A stretch of 64,000 nucleotides of DNA from Lutjanus erythropterus (GCA_020091685.1 CM034606.1:20972695-21036694); one strand, 5' to 3'. Counted from the first letter of the stretch, positions 22,901-35,584 are shown. The notes: generated by a model from the sequence alone, not told the origin. Translations and numbers: made by a program.

Positions 22901-25900
22901 GAAATTACAGCATATAATGAGATACAAAGAAACACCATCTCAGTGATAAATGCCTGCAAAAGTGTAATTACACAAACATAACAATCAGGCTCAGAACATT
23001 AACTGTGTCTGTGTGTCTGTCATCTCAAACTATTTGCCATCAGTGGAATGAATATGTAATCTTTGGAGCTCTGACTTGCAAAAATAGTAAATTGGGATCC
23101 CAGAAATGAGTCAGTTTGACGACTGAAGAAGGAAATGCCCTGTCATGTGCAAAGGCTCGACACTGTTTAGCAGCAGAAATAGAGACGACAATAACATTGA
23201 CGTCAGTGTAACCTATGGCAACCCTGTTTTTAGAAATGATGTTCAATTAACTGACTTGTCCTGTATGTGGTAAAATGTTGTAATCCAAAATCCTAATAGG
23301 TAATTTCCGTGTTATGTTATTTAAGACAGTTTAATCTTGTTGCAAACTGTATTACAGTGGGATTCACAGTGGGAATGTCAGCTGTTAACTATGAGAATGT
23401 TTTTGTTTTGTCTGCAGAGATGACGTATGTTTGTAGGTCCACCTGGAAGTTAGCATCGCTCAAAAAAAGCCATGATACTGACACGTTTTGCTCAGCAACA
23501 TTATCTTTGAGTTTTTAAGCGTAAATGCAATCGCCAGAAGAAAAGAAGTCACTGACTGCTAGATTGGGTGTTCCTGTGCACTCCTCACTCAGAGCTTCTT
23601 TGTCAGCCTTCTCCAACAAGGTCTGATTATACTCCACCAGCTGCAGACACCAGGGGTGCGTAGTTTTCAACGTCTTTGTCCACCGGAGGTTCTCTGACAA
23701 CATCAACAAGAAGCTGACTCATGCAGTGGAGATGTAGGTACAATAGGCACCTCTAGTATTTCATGTCATTTACATTTTTTTCTTAAAAATTAACCATTTA
23801 GTCACCGTCTAATGGGTGTCGGACTAAAAGTAAAATTAACTGAAACTGACATTTGTAGTTAACAGGCACCATTTTTTCAAGGGATACGAATAATGGTGCA
23901 AGACGGCTTCCTGGAATCTATGTTACTGGACACAGGTAAGTTGGGATTTTCATATCATGCATTTCACTTCATTACATGTGTCCCTTAACCACTTGGCTAC
24001 TGGGATGCCAAAAGAGCAGGACTGGAGTTTGCATTTTGTGCAGCAAAAGAAATTTGGTTAAGGCTATAGGGAAAAGGTTATGGTTTCATTTAAATATTTA
24101 ATAAATATGTGGGCTATGTACTGTCTCATGCTTTCAGTCAGTGTCTAGCAGATATTGCAGCAAAATACTGTTGTCAGAGAATGTTTTACTGGATAGAATC
24201 AACATTTAGTGACCTGTCAGATATGTTAATTAATGTTTCCTCAGGATGTTGATTAAAACAGGCAATATTACGCGTCCTTCAAAACGTATCCGCTGTTACA
24301 AATTAGCACTGTATATGAACATAATTTCCTGTCATACCTTCAGTTGTCCTCAGAGGGCTAATAATGCAACCATGACTGTCTTTCACCTGTTATAAAAAAT
24401 CAAATAGGAGACTTCTTTATTCATCAGACTTGAATTCAAAATCATCACTCAGAAATGTGGCTGTCTGTTCCAGCGAGACATAACCTGAGCAGATCAAATT
24501 AACAGGCGGTACACTGAGGATTTCTCTAGCGTTGCTCACCCACCATGTGTGGAGCAGCCACCAGGGACAAAGTGAACAGCAATAAAAGAAGATGAGTGAG
24601 GGATTTGGATAAGTCACCCAGGATCACCCCATTATATGAGCTATTCCTTTTAAAACCCTCATCAGCATAGCGGGGATTTCCAATGCAGCTTTACCACAGC
24701 TCAGGCAAGACTACAGTCTCCCAAGAGAAAAAAAAAATCTTTTTATACTGCTGCGCAATGCAGCTGTCACTTATCAGCACATGAAAATAAAAGCCTCCTC
24801 ATTTATGAGATTTAACAAATTCCTGAGGTAACACCTAACATTAAGGTGAAATCTATGAAAACTTCCTATGGGAGAGGGAACACGCAGTTCTTTTTATGTG
24901 CCATCCGCGCAGTGAGATGTTTTTGAAGTAATTTGCAGACAACTGTTTATCTGCCAAAGAAATTCAATAGGTCATCCTCAAACAGCGTCAAATAGCTTTC
25001 TGTGGCAGTTTATCTGAACTATGAAACACAACCAAGAGGGCAGGGGTCAAGCGTTTGTGTCAGACAGTGTCAAAATGAGCAAGCGTTGAGGTCGGAAGGT
25101 GAAAACGGAGGACATGCGAGGACTCAGACAAAACAACATAATTATGCTTGAGTCCTCTGATGAGGGAGAGAAAGGTTCTGCTTCAGAGGCACTGAAATCT
25201 GCAGAGATTCGACCGAACATCCCTTTTCTCTGTTCTCCTTGTAAGCCATTACGTTTTTCAAAACATGTGTCCATTAAAGTGAAAGTGGTTCCCCCCACCT
25301 CCTTCCCCTTCAGCTACAATATGTGCTTTATTGATCACAAGGCAGTTATTTGGATTGCTGTTGTAGTTAGATTGCTTTGGTCAAGCGGTGCAGCCTCACA
25401 AACAACACAGGAGACTTTCATTTTGCAGGTTGTCCAAAATTCAATATTCAGGCTGATTGTGAGCTATGAGCTGCAAATATTTCAGCTTGTTTTTGTTGTT
25501 TTCATGCCCACATTTTTCTTACTGGCGTGTACAGGATGCCCTGTCCACTTGAAATGTCCTGGTGAAGAGGGTTTGCATTATAATGACTGACTGTTCTACC
25601 TTAATATTTTAGGTCCTCACTCCAGAGAGAGGGGAGCTTATTTCCAGACAAAAGTCCTTGCCATGTACTTGAGCTGAACTTAAGACATCTTACACAAAAG
25701 AGAAAGGCAATTAAATATTGATTGGACTTCTTCAAGAGGACATGAATGTGGTCGGCAGCAGTCAGCATAACAAAGCCCACAGATAAATGTTGCATGTTTC
25801 CCTTAATCAAGTCAAAAATAACTTAATAAAGCTGCTCATCAGTAGAAGGATGTCTTTAGATTTAATTTCCTATAAATAAGCTATGAACTGGTCCGTTGCC

Positions 25901-26230
25901 AAGTGCCTTACTGTTGTTGTGAATTGCACTCAATGGTCCGTGATAGGTAGTGATATTGACCAATAAATGTTATGGCAACAGGCCAATGACACGTCCAAGA
26001 AAACTGGATTTGAGCTGTCATGTTTTATCCTATATGCAAGCCAAATGGTGTTTGTCAGTATGCATAAAGGTTTGAGGTCTTCATTCCAGTACTGCATATA
26101 TACAGCATAAAATAATAACAGGTGGCAGATTTAACAGCTAGCTTGCTAGATAATTTAGCTAATATTAGCTCCATGAGTTAGCCATCTGCTTTGATAAGTG
26201 CAGTAACAATTCTTGAGAAAGATAACTGAT
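19955..26230. other. repeat-poor AT-rich stretch, no gene seen
   Basis: This is the longest part of the window in which I recognise almost no mobile elements. It has dense homeodomain- and POU-like words: TGTGTAATTATTC and ATATGCAAAG near 20190-20240; GAACAATGTAATTGG, TGATTAATTCATGAAATTA and TGTAATTACAC at 22850-22980. Such stretches in vertebrate deserts often hold conserved enhancers, but conservation cannot be judged from one sequence. A 163-codon open frame at 25099-25590 has no motif or splice support. Confidence 0.35.
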
Positions 26231-26340
26231 TGTTGAGCCTCATTCCCAGGTTGTCATATCAATACTTTAGATTTGTGGTTCGAAGATGGTCTCATTTCCC
26301 AGGTCATGGTATATTGATGTGTTGGGAATGAGACTCAGCA
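26231..26340. repeat. inverted repeat around CTCATTCCCA
   Basis: The arm at 26232-26264 (GAGCCTCATTCCCAGG ... CATATCAATA) is inverted at 26312-26339 (TATTGATGTGTTGGGAATG then AGACTCAGC). A third, direct copy, GTCTCATTTCCCAGGTCATG, lies between the arms. This resembles a small foldback repeat. Confidence 0.6.
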
Positions 26341-26383
26341 GCTGACTGTCTTACTAACTTATGACTGGTCAAAGTCTCCTGTC

Positions 26384-26762
26384 ACTAGTCATGTGGGGAC
26401 TGCAGTTACAGCCATGTACACTGTGATTAATCCATGCATCAGGTGGTCCAAGTCATAAAAATTAATATTCTGATAAATAGTGGGTGGGTTGCGGGCAGTA
26501 AAAATGACTCTGTGTGTGCATTTACACACGAGGCATGGTAGTGCAACATTGCTGCATAAATGTTTCACAATATTTGTGAACATAAAGAAATCTCCTGGAA
26601 AGTTTGCACTGCATAATGTAATTTGGAAAGTAATATAGCCTAGGGACAGGTAGATGTGCAAGAGCAGGTCTCTCAATTGAAGAACAAAAAAATTTGGTGG
26701 CTGGCGGATGAATGATTTATTCGTGCATATAGATTCGGATGAACTCATCTGCACATCACTAT
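26384..26762. mobile_element. hAT-like non-autonomous element
   Basis: The left end TAGTCATGTGGGGA and the right end (minus strand TAGTGATGTGCAGA) form an 11/14 inverted repeat of hAT-like type. An interior block CCAAGTCATAAAAATTAATATTCTG followed by GGTGGGTTGCGGG is shared with the truncated element at 63886-64000. No 8-bp target duplication is visible, so it is old. A 152-codon minus-strand frame crosses it but shows no transposase motif. Confidence 0.5.
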
Positions 26763-28734
26763 TGTTGAAGAAAAAGATTCTTTCAGGGCCAAAATCTTTG
26801 GCTGGTTCAACATGAGCTTTATTCACTGCGCAGCAGAGCGAAGTCACAACATGGCAGCATGATACTGTCTCATGGAGTAGGGTTGTTTGTCGGGTTATAT
26901 ACAGTTTTACAAGAAATCACAGTAAGATCAGAATGCAAATTCCACCAGAAAGGAGGAAACATGCTTCCTGAACCCAAATGTGAATTATGTGCCAGTGGGA
27001 GTGTGTTCAAGAGACCCAATGTGAAAGTGTGTGTAATTACAATAGCAATGGGTTCTTGTGCTCATGGACACAACTTGTATTGTGAAGCCACAGACTGAAA
27101 GGGGAGTGCACAATACAACACAATCAACAAAGGGTCATTAACAGAGGTGTGTAAATTGATGTAAAAATTTGGCTCTTAGCAGAGATGCTTAAATGAAGAA
27201 TATTCAAAAAAAAAGAAATCATACTAAGATAAGAATAAAAATAGAAAGAAAAAATATCTCCTTCCACACACTCCATCATGGGCTAGATTTTTTGAAAGTC
27301 TGAAAACACAACCAAGAGGAGCAGAAGACTAGTTTTCTTTCAGACCACTAAAACACTGAGGCTAAAGCTAAATGTTGCACATAAAAAGTCAGCATCCTCG
27401 ACAATAGATGATCCATGTAGACAGTATTGTTCTTGGATTGCTGTGTAGAGCTATTAGTTAGTGAAAGAATGATAAAAAACAAAGCCTGAGATTACAGACT
27501 TATTTCATTCTAACATAATCCTGCATTATAACCACATCATACAGCGACTGTGCTAGAGTGTAAACTTCCTCAAATTCAATAAAAAGCAGGACAGAGATGC
27601 TAACTTCAGCCTATGGGGCATTTTTATAACAATCTATAACCCTGTAATCTAATGTCGTTAGTAAATGATGTGTGGTCCTCTGCACTGGAAGTAACACTCA
27701 ATTATACACTTGATTATACTGTAGGTAGTGACCTACTTAGCTGGACATGCAAATGACTAAAGCTTACACAAGAGCAGAACACTATTTAAACCTATTCCTC
27801 ACACACTTTCCTCTTGCGTTCCTGGTTTTGGAGAAGACCCTCCAAACTATTTACATCACAGAGTATCTCTCTTACCTCAGCATGTGGCTTGACAGGCCTG
27901 CTGTGCTTACAGTTGTTAAGCTATGATCGGACAACTGTTCTTCAGGGAAGGGATTTAGCAAACATTTAACTGGTCACTAAAATAATCTAATCTTTTTTTT
28001 TTCTGGTTGGAAGTATAAGTTTCAATTGGCGCGCCATGGTGCATTTTATGATACTGATTCATTTGCCTGAATTGTGAGTGTATAAATTAGACTAAATTAT
28101 TTCTCTCTAGGCCATTTAATTGCTCCACTGTAAATCTATTACAGGGGGAGAAAACACGAGGGGTAATTCAGCACAGCAGGCTTAACCACAGACTTTCAGA
28201 GCAGGTGTGAAGATACAGTAGAGAGGCTTTATTAAGTTGGTGTCAGGTAAACAGACTGCAGTAGAGAGAGCAAGTAGCAGGGGTAGGTGTCATTCTGACA
28301 GGCAGCACAGTGAGGAACAGGAGTAGCAGTGCTGGGATCAAGAAACACCTGCTGCTCCCTCAAGAGCTCCTCCGCAGCATGGAAATGCAGAGAAAAAGAA
28401 AACAATAAACACTTTGCTATGCAGTGAACAAATAATTCTGGCTAGGCGTTTGGAGTAGAGAGCCTAATAATGGCATGAGATGTGTTTCCAATTCCGTCTC
28501 TGCTGAGACCATAATCACATTATGCATAACATTTTTGCGTCTGAATACAACTGGCCCTTTTACCTGCACAGTGGGACATCACGACGTGTGGGGCTCGGTT
28601 TGCAAATACCAACCCTGCTCTTCTGTTTCAGCCCAGGGTGGCACAGACAAATACACACATCAAAACATTACACATTTATGTATATTCATGCACAGTTTAG
28701 TTTTCCTGAAGATGCAAAAGCAAGAGCTGTACAT
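26763..28734. other. no gene seen; possible LTR-like piece
   Basis: About 28150-28350 read on the minus strand has TTAATAAAGCCTCTCTACTG after a CT-rich tract, reminiscent of an LTR polyadenylation region, but no boundaries are seen. No exon recognised. Confidence 0.3.
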
Positions 28735-28960
28735 AAAAACACATTTGAGGTACTTGTACTTCTGTATCTTTTCTTTTCAAGTATCTTTTTTTTAGTCCAC
28801 ATTTTAGACAGAACTATTGTACTTTCTTTTTTAATTCACTACAGTTATTTAACAGCATTACTTAGTAGTTATTTTCTGTTAAATTAAACCACCCAACAGT
28901 ATATAAGATGGTAGATGTAAATTAAACTACTCAAAAGTGTAGTGCACCTAAAACAGTTAG
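28735..28960. repeat. degraded dispersed repeat fragment
   Basis: GAGGTACTTGTACTTCTGTA, then TAAACCACCCAACAGTATATA and a near-duplicate TTAAACTACTC, resemble a common fish repeat of TACTT/AACAGTATATAA motifs. Boundaries are vague. Confidence 0.35.
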
Positions 28961-29054
28961 TTGATCCATTGAAAAGTTGTCAGAAACTTTTTGGCAACAA
29001 GGATTTTCCTTTAAATTGCTTTAATTAACTACTATTATAACAAACTATTTTTTA

Positions 29055-29405
29055 CACCATCCATCCATCCATCCATCCATGCCTCCACCTTCTTACATTT
29101 ATCCGTAGTTGACAGCAGACCAAGCAGGGTATTCCAGACGACCCTCTCCCCAGCAACGATTTCCAGCTCTTCCTGGGGGATCCCAGGCCAGATGAGATAT
29201 GCAATTCCCCCAGTGAGTTCTGGGTTTACCCCCGAGTCTTCTGTCAGTAGGATGTGCCCTGAAAATATCCAAGGAGAGACGTCAAGGAGGCATACTAATC
29301 AGATGCCTGACCCACCCATGTTCCTTTCTACACGACGGAGCAGCAGTTCTACCTAAAGCTCATGACCATAGCTATGGGGCAGAAACCCAAGCCGGAATTT
29401 TTGGG
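29055..29405 (-). pseudogene. RTE-like LINE, 3' end fragment
   Basis: On the minus strand the sequence reads PELTGGIAYLIWPGIPQEEL, then EIVAGERVVWNTLLGL and EAWMDGWMD, running into an (ATGG)n tail (plus-strand CCATCC repeats at 29057-29080). This C-terminal signature (IPQEELE.VAGER..W) with a tetranucleotide tail is what I recall of RTE/Rex3-type fish LINEs. Only the last few dozen codons remain, with substitutions and at least one frameshift. Confidence 0.7.
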
Positions 29406-31804
29406 TTGGGTGGATGGATATTTATATTCTTTCAGTTTCATGTCAGTCATATGATAGAAACATCATCGACACACACACTCACAATGACCTGCTCCATTCA
29501 CACATGGGCTCAATCAAACATTACACAGACTTTGCAGTAGGGACTTAAGAAGGTCTGGGCCCAGAACAAGATGACTGGAGGTGCATCTGTGGGTTCACTA
29601 GTAGCTACAGTGAGGGCTGGCAACGGCAATGAAAAAAAGTGTTACAGGTTAGAATGTGGTCCCTCATGAACAGATTATGCCGAAAGAGAGCTGGAAAAGG
29701 TTTACAATGGTCTTAAGCGAATACAGTGTGTCATGCCTTTTCAGCATCAGTTTACTTTATGAGTCAGAATGGCAGCAATGATATGTTGATAATCCTGCAG
29801 CCTCTGAGAATTGCTGCACCAGAGTGCAGTGCTGTTACGCATGGCAGCTCACTATGTTTACCTTTGAAAGCGACATCAGGCATAATAAGGCAGGCATAAT
29901 AACCTTATAGACCTTTATTCACATCAGACTGGTCGGTTATAACTCTAAGTTCTGCTTTTTATGAGGGAGATGTCTGATTACCGGGGCTCATTGCAAAAGT
30001 AGTTCATGTTTCATCCTTGAAACACAGTGCAGCGCAAACACTGAGGTAAAGCTTTGTGTTTGCTCACTATCATATTCAACTGTGATTGGCGCAGCTTTAA
30101 GAACTATGAGACCAGTGATGTGACTGACTTTGAGAGGATTAAATAATCACAACACCTGCTGATCTATATTCACCGTCACCCGGCCCTTTTGTGCCCTGAA
30201 TATGCTCCCTAATGGATGCAGCTGCTGACACCATGGATGCATGACCTACCACCTTGCACTTTGCATTAAGTATTCAAATTTCAACTGGGTACAAAATATT
30301 AAACTGACAGTATAATGCATGCTTTTGCACCGTCGGAGAACCAGGCCTGGACTTAACAAACCACACAGTGATACACCACTGCAAAGCTGAGCGAGCTCGC
30401 ACTTGAGCAGAGGTCAGCACTTAAATGATGACCGACAGAGGCAATCAGGGCTCTTTCTCCCAATTGTGTGACTTTCCCACAGCACTGTACGTGTTCATTA
30501 TGCACCCAGGGCACATCACTATAGTGGGCTAATTCCTAACGATTCCTGAGCTTCACCACCCTCAACCACTTCTTTTTAAACGCAGCCAGCACCATTGCCC
30601 ATGCATCACAGCTACTGCACAAATCAAATGGGAATGACTATAGTACTCATGTGGAATCCCTAAATGTTACATTAGCACTTCCATCAGCTCGTGAAAGAAA
30701 AAAGAAGGTATGTAAGAACAAAGAAAATATAGATAAAAACAGAACGGAAGAAAAAGTGGTAATTGTCCGGTTTGTATGGTAAGTGTTAAAGTGTTTAATA
30801 GTCCAAGTAATGTAATGATACTTTTAAGTGATAAAATAGTCCTAAAGCAATTCCTGCAATGAGTCATGGCATATGCAAATATATACTGTATATACACATC
30901 CATACACACACATATTTATCTTATCACATGATGTAACAGAGATATACAGTAGATATCTTTATAAGAAATATCTAAAACTAATTCCATTGAGAATTGATGC
31001 CACATGCCTTTCTGACTTAAAATGTTAAAAAGGATAGAATGAAAGCCATGCATGTATGTATTCAAGCAAAGAATATAATTCATTTAATCTTCTTGAAACA
31101 GAATACTCAATATATTCTCAATAAGACCTCAATGAGACCTTGCATCATCAAAGCAGTTCAATGCATCTCATGGTAATTTAGCTTCATGATAAAAGGACTT
31201 ATTTCAGATGGAAATCTACAACATCTATACAACATTACAACCTACACAATAGTATAATAATCTAATCACAGCTACAATAGGCTACAGTATATGGTGAAAC
31301 AACCCAACAACTTGTAAGGAAAAGTCATCTTTCATACCATTGAGAGTTACGGTTTCTAATAAAACCCGCTTTTGTAGGATATATTAAACAAATCATGACA
31401 TTGCTTCAATTGCACAATACCTTCGTGTAAACATCCAGTGTAGTGTCATGCTTAAAATCAGTAAAGTTTTGATGCATTTCTAATATGGCAATATTATCAT
31501 ACAGTATAAAAGGAGAAAGTACATAGATCATTGATGGGGTGACATTTCCCACTGTGAGAATATCTGGAAATATTCAGCATTCATAGAAACTCTCTTTCTC
31601 CAACCCTCTGTCTGTACTTTTTAGGATATACAGTTCAGTAATGTGCACCAACAGAAGCAGAGCCTATTGTGTGAATAAAGCATAATGGGAGCCAGAATAA
31701 TGTTTGTTAATAATGAAATGAACTGACTTTTACTTCCATATACAATTTCATATTGCTATTTTGGAGCTGATGCATGAAGGCAGTCAATTAAATTCAAGGT
31801 GTAA
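29406..31804. other. no gene seen
   Basis: Unique-looking. About 30150-30500 is slightly GC-richer, without splice support. A small tandem AGGCATAATA duplication lies near 29878-29902. Confidence 0.35.
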
Positions 31805-32395
31805 AATGTCTGTTTTGGAAAGGTGCAAAAGTACACACATACTTTGCTCAGGGTAGAAGTACAGATATTTGTGTAACAAATACTCAGAGAAAAGTAATAG
31901 TACTGATTCAGCTTTTTTACTCAAATGAAAGTGAAAAAGTACAGTATAAAAGTAAAAAGTCACCTTCTCTGAAGGACATTTTTACCAACTATTTATGTGC
32001 AAAGATCACTGATCCAAAGGCTGCTTTTGCCTTATTACATCTTTTACAGTGTTTTTTGCTTGTGATGTCTTTTACATTGTTTTTGTCTTGTTACAAATTT
32101 TTACATCTTAAACACTGTTTCCATCTGGTTGGTTTTGTCTTGTTACGTATTTCATGTCATTTCGGTTGAAACCAGTCTTGATGTTGTGAAGACAGCAACG
32201 TGCAGTGATGCAAAATAAAGATTACTAAAGTAACACACCTGCTCTGAAAATGCGAGTGTAGAAAGTTCAGATATTTTTGTTAAAATGAAGGCAGTAATTG
32301 TGAAAAAATAGTCAGAAAAATAAATACGCATCCTTGAAAACAAGTAACAAACAAAGTATTTGTACTTTGTTACTTTCCACCTCTGTTACTTTGTA
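31805..32395. mobile_element. degraded AAGTA/TACTT repeat element
   Basis: Both flanks carry dense AAGTAC/GTAAAAGT words: GGTAGAAGTACAGATATTTG at the left, and GTATTTGTACTTTGTTACTT followed by TCCACCTCTG at the right. This matches a dispersed fish repeat I recall that ends in CCACC(A/T)CTG. Between them are repeated TTTTGTCTTGTTAC blocks. Confidence 0.45.
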
Positions 32396-34020
32396 TAAAT
32401 GACATATAGATGTTTCATGTACAAAACAAGGTTGAGGCTACAAATCAAACCAAACCCAGTATGTAGAAGAAGAAAGACAGAAGGATGTAGAAAAGCCTTG
32501 TGAAATATCAAATTACATGAACACCCTCCTTTGTTGTTATGAGCTCAGCAATTGCATGTGAGGAGAACCATGAGACAAAATGAGGGTCTGAAATGCACCA
32601 CGAACCTCCAGTTAATAGACTCTCAGACTCCATGAATGATTGTCAGCGATAGTGGAGAACACCATTACACATGTCCTCTGTTTCCATTCTTCATCATGAA
32701 GAGCGGGGGGGAAAGGCTAGCAGCATGAGAGTTAAGGAAGGAAAGTCATTGATTCCTGCTTCAGCACTATTTGTTTCACTGCTTTTAAAATGAACGTCAT
32801 GCTCCATTGGGATACTCCTGTTGTAACGGAATGTATTTTACAATATTCGGCCCATGTGCAATTTTGCCTTTTTAAAGAAGGCTGCTGATTTCAACAACCA
32901 GTGGCCCGCTCTTCTTCCAATCTGCATTCAGACCCCATCGTCCTCATCCACCATGGATCATTTTGAATCAATGGACAGTAATGCACCAACAATGCCCCTG
33001 TCAGACACACCTCCCCCCAACAAAGGCAACAGCAGAGCGGCGAGATTGAATATGGTGCGGCTCAGCGTTGCCAGGTGTGATCCCCCTCCCTACAAACACA
33101 TGGAGGATTTGTTCGACTTTATGTAAAGCAGCAAACATTATTCAAGCACTCGGTGACATCCGGCAGCATCTAGATTTAGGGCCTGATTATTGTACATGCG
33201 AATTAGCTGGACAGGAGATAGATACTTTCAGGGATAGTTGCTGTGCTGCTGCATAAACAGTCGGGAGCTTTAGGTTACCTGGGTGTTTGAGAAGATGCTA
33301 AAAGGTTTATTGATTCCTTCCAAAAAAAAAGGCCCAAAATATGATTTTGCTAACAGACAAGAAATATAGAAAGAAACCGCATTTACACACCCATTGCACT
33401 CAGAGACTGAAAGTCTAAAAAATCCCAAATTGGAACGGATTATGATGCTCCCTGTCATTTCACTACTGTGCTCTGAAGACATTTTTCATTCTCAAGTGGG
33501 CCGCCTGAGTTATTAATATAAGGAAATGTCCTCTGTGATGGAATAAAAAATCCTACCATATTTTGATTTACAGAGGAATCGGAAAGTTGTAAAGGGATTA
33601 TTTCCCATTAGCAAGTCCTGCCAGGTATTGAGACTTCAAATAAACACTTTCAACCTCAGCTCCACTGACAGGGCTTAACACTGGAAGTGTTTGCATTCAC
33701 TGTATCCAAGACAGTAATAAATTCCATTTTAAGGTCTTATTGAGAATACGCTGCTTACATGCACAGTTAGATTGGTCATATTAAAATAGGATTTCAAGGA
33801 GAAGACCTCGACAACAGTAGCATTATTCTGTTTACTGTAGCTCTAGCTGTCGAGCTTTCCATTTCTCTATATTGAAGTGGTGTGCAGGAGGCTCTGAGAA
33901 GAGCAATACTCGTTTCATGAGTCTAGACAGTGGCAACTTTTTTGACATCTCTCAAAAAAGTGAAACACAAGAGCACACATGTGGTGAATGGATTAAACTG
34001 TCTTCCTCTGCTCTAACATG
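32396..34020. other. mostly unique DNA; one small ORF of note
   Basis: Apart from the 57-codon frame at 32953-33126 no gene is seen. The 32860-33200 part has higher GC than its surroundings. Confidence 0.35.
32953..33126 (+). CDS. possible 57-aa microprotein or last exon (unrecognised)
   Basis: The ATG lies in CACCATGG, an optimal Kozak context, and opens 57 codons to TAA. The protein begins MDHFESMDSNAPTMPLSD, has a TPPPNKGNSRAARL segment and a DPPPYKHMEDLFDFM end. PPPY is a WW-domain ligand motif (PPxY). There is no signal peptide or membrane segment. The frame is open upstream to 32854, so it could also be the 3' part of an exon. I recognise no homolog. The region is GC-richer than its flanks, which modestly favours function, but chance cannot be excluded. 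Confidence 0.2.
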   Translation: MDHFESMDSNAPTMPLSDTPPPNKGNSRAARLNMVRLSVARCDPPPYKHMEDLFDFM

Positions 34021-34448
34021 AGCTGCGAACGTTAGCATTTCTGGCTAACTAACACTAGTTTACTTGCTACAGTAACTTTACCTCCCGCCAAACTTGTTAG
34101 ACACCACTGCATTTGTTATGTAGGTGTTTGAGGAGGAGGATGTGGGCTGGTGCAGAATCAAAGTGGGTCAACCATGATGACGCATCTCACTCTGGCTCGC
34201 TGTCTCAGGTCTACGCCGCTTAGCTTAGCTCTTATCCTGTCTGGTCTTATGCTGTCTTCCATGGTCGCTGTCCGGCTGGTCTGGCTGGTCTGGCTGGGTG
34301 ACCCGTCTCAAGGTGTGCTGCACTAATCGAGTTCCTGTGCTTCCTTTTCCCATGTTACTGAGTGTATTTGTGTCATTTATCATGTAGATATAACTGCCGT
34401 ATTTCACCATCTGACCAATGATTGTTGACATGTAAGCTAGCTTTAGCC
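34021..34448 (-). repeat. dispersed repeat I, copy 2 (inverted)
   Basis: Reverse-complement partner of 11524-11925. It is slightly longer and contains a small tandem CTGGT repeat near 34270-34300 (GGCTGGTCTGGCTGGTCTGG). On the minus strand both copies read LKLAY ... IGQ.VKY ... NTLSN, but substitutions do not favour silent sites, so coding is doubtful. Confidence 0.75.
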
Positions 34449-35218
34449 TCAATCTTAACATTATATAATGTTATATCATGTATGCAGCTGTCAGGTAACT
34501 TTACAATTACACTTTGACAGGGTTCTTGTCTTAAAATGTGTCAGATAGAAACATTTTAAATGTTATGGATTTTCTTTCTTTTTTCCCATCTTGAGACCCA
34601 CATAAAAATTGAAAGTTTGGACTTCAGGGAAATCCAGCCCAGATATCGGCAATTCATAATTGATGTGAATAAACATAATCTACATATCAATGACATTCAA
34701 ATGACATTCACATTAGCTTCACTCTATTAATTCGCTGCAGTCACCAAAGGCTTGTGGGGTGTTTGTCATATGTGGCAGCTCTCCAAATGGTTCCTTTTGC
34801 AACAATGGCATGAGGGAGCCGCTGCACTGCTGGTTATAATGAAGTGAGTGCTCTGATGGCAGTTTAAAGATGTCACTGACACCGGAGAGCCAATGGCTTT
34901 CGAGTACTTTTTTTTTTAGTAGGTTGAAAGCACTGAGACACTTAACACTACTCACATGTCATTTGAACCAAGTTTGTGACAGTTAATTCCACTGTTTGAC
35001 GCCTGGCTGGTTAACGAGAAGCCTGCTGCGAGTTTGACTCATAAATTACATGAGAGCTGAATCTGGAATAGTAATAACAATAAAATGATATTAACATTTA
35101 AGGATAACGTTTATACCAGATCACAAAGAGATTGTAACAGCATGAAATTCATATTATATTGAGTATTAGTTTTGGTTGGAGGGGAAGGAGAGGTTAAACA
35201 GAATCCAGCCACAGGTAA
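34449..35218. other. no gene seen
   Basis: AT-rich, no recognised repeat or exon. Confidence 0.4.
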
Positions 35219-35503
35219 CAGTCACACTTTATTTTATAGCACACGAATAAATTGCACACTGTATGAAATTTGGCAAAAAACAGACAATGTATTTTTTTAT
35301 TAAACAGTATTAGACCCTTATTACACATTACAACACAACTGTAATGTAAACTGAAGTGAAATGGCTAATTACCATTTTATAAAGTCTAACAATGGTCTAA
35401 TAAACCGTCTAATGTTGTTTAATAAAGAACACACCATTTCTAGTTTGTGTCAAAGTACAGCTTAGTATGTTGTTTTAGTGTACTGTGATATAAAGTGCCA
35501 CCC
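35219..35503. mobile_element. MITE family E, copy 1
   Basis: Starts GTCACACTTTATTTTATAGC and ends with its inverse, TAGTGTACTGTGATATAAAG then TGCCACCC. The interior CTAATAAACCGTCTAATG and ACCATTTCTAGTTTGTGTC has counterparts in copy 2 (55421-56362). About 285 bp. Confidence 0.75.
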
Positions 35504-35584
35504 AGGTTACGTTTGCAAGTGATGTTCATTTGCCTCATCAATAAAAGACATTAAATCGAGTTGAACTGATAATGTAACTCATTT

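Noticed and set aside
25099-25590. 163-codon open frame, the longest in the window
   Set aside because: No domain, no signal peptide, no Kozak or splice support, and mixed composition with hydrophobic runs typical of AT-rich chance frames. An antisense frame overlaps it equally well.
26389-26847. 152-codon minus-strand open frame
   Set aside because: It crosses the hAT-like MITE end to end and beyond, contains no transposase motif, and is not preserved in the related sequence at 63886-64000.
28027-28036. GGCGCGCC palindrome in AT-rich DNA
   Set aside because: A single rare 8-mer without surrounding structure; no function can be inferred.
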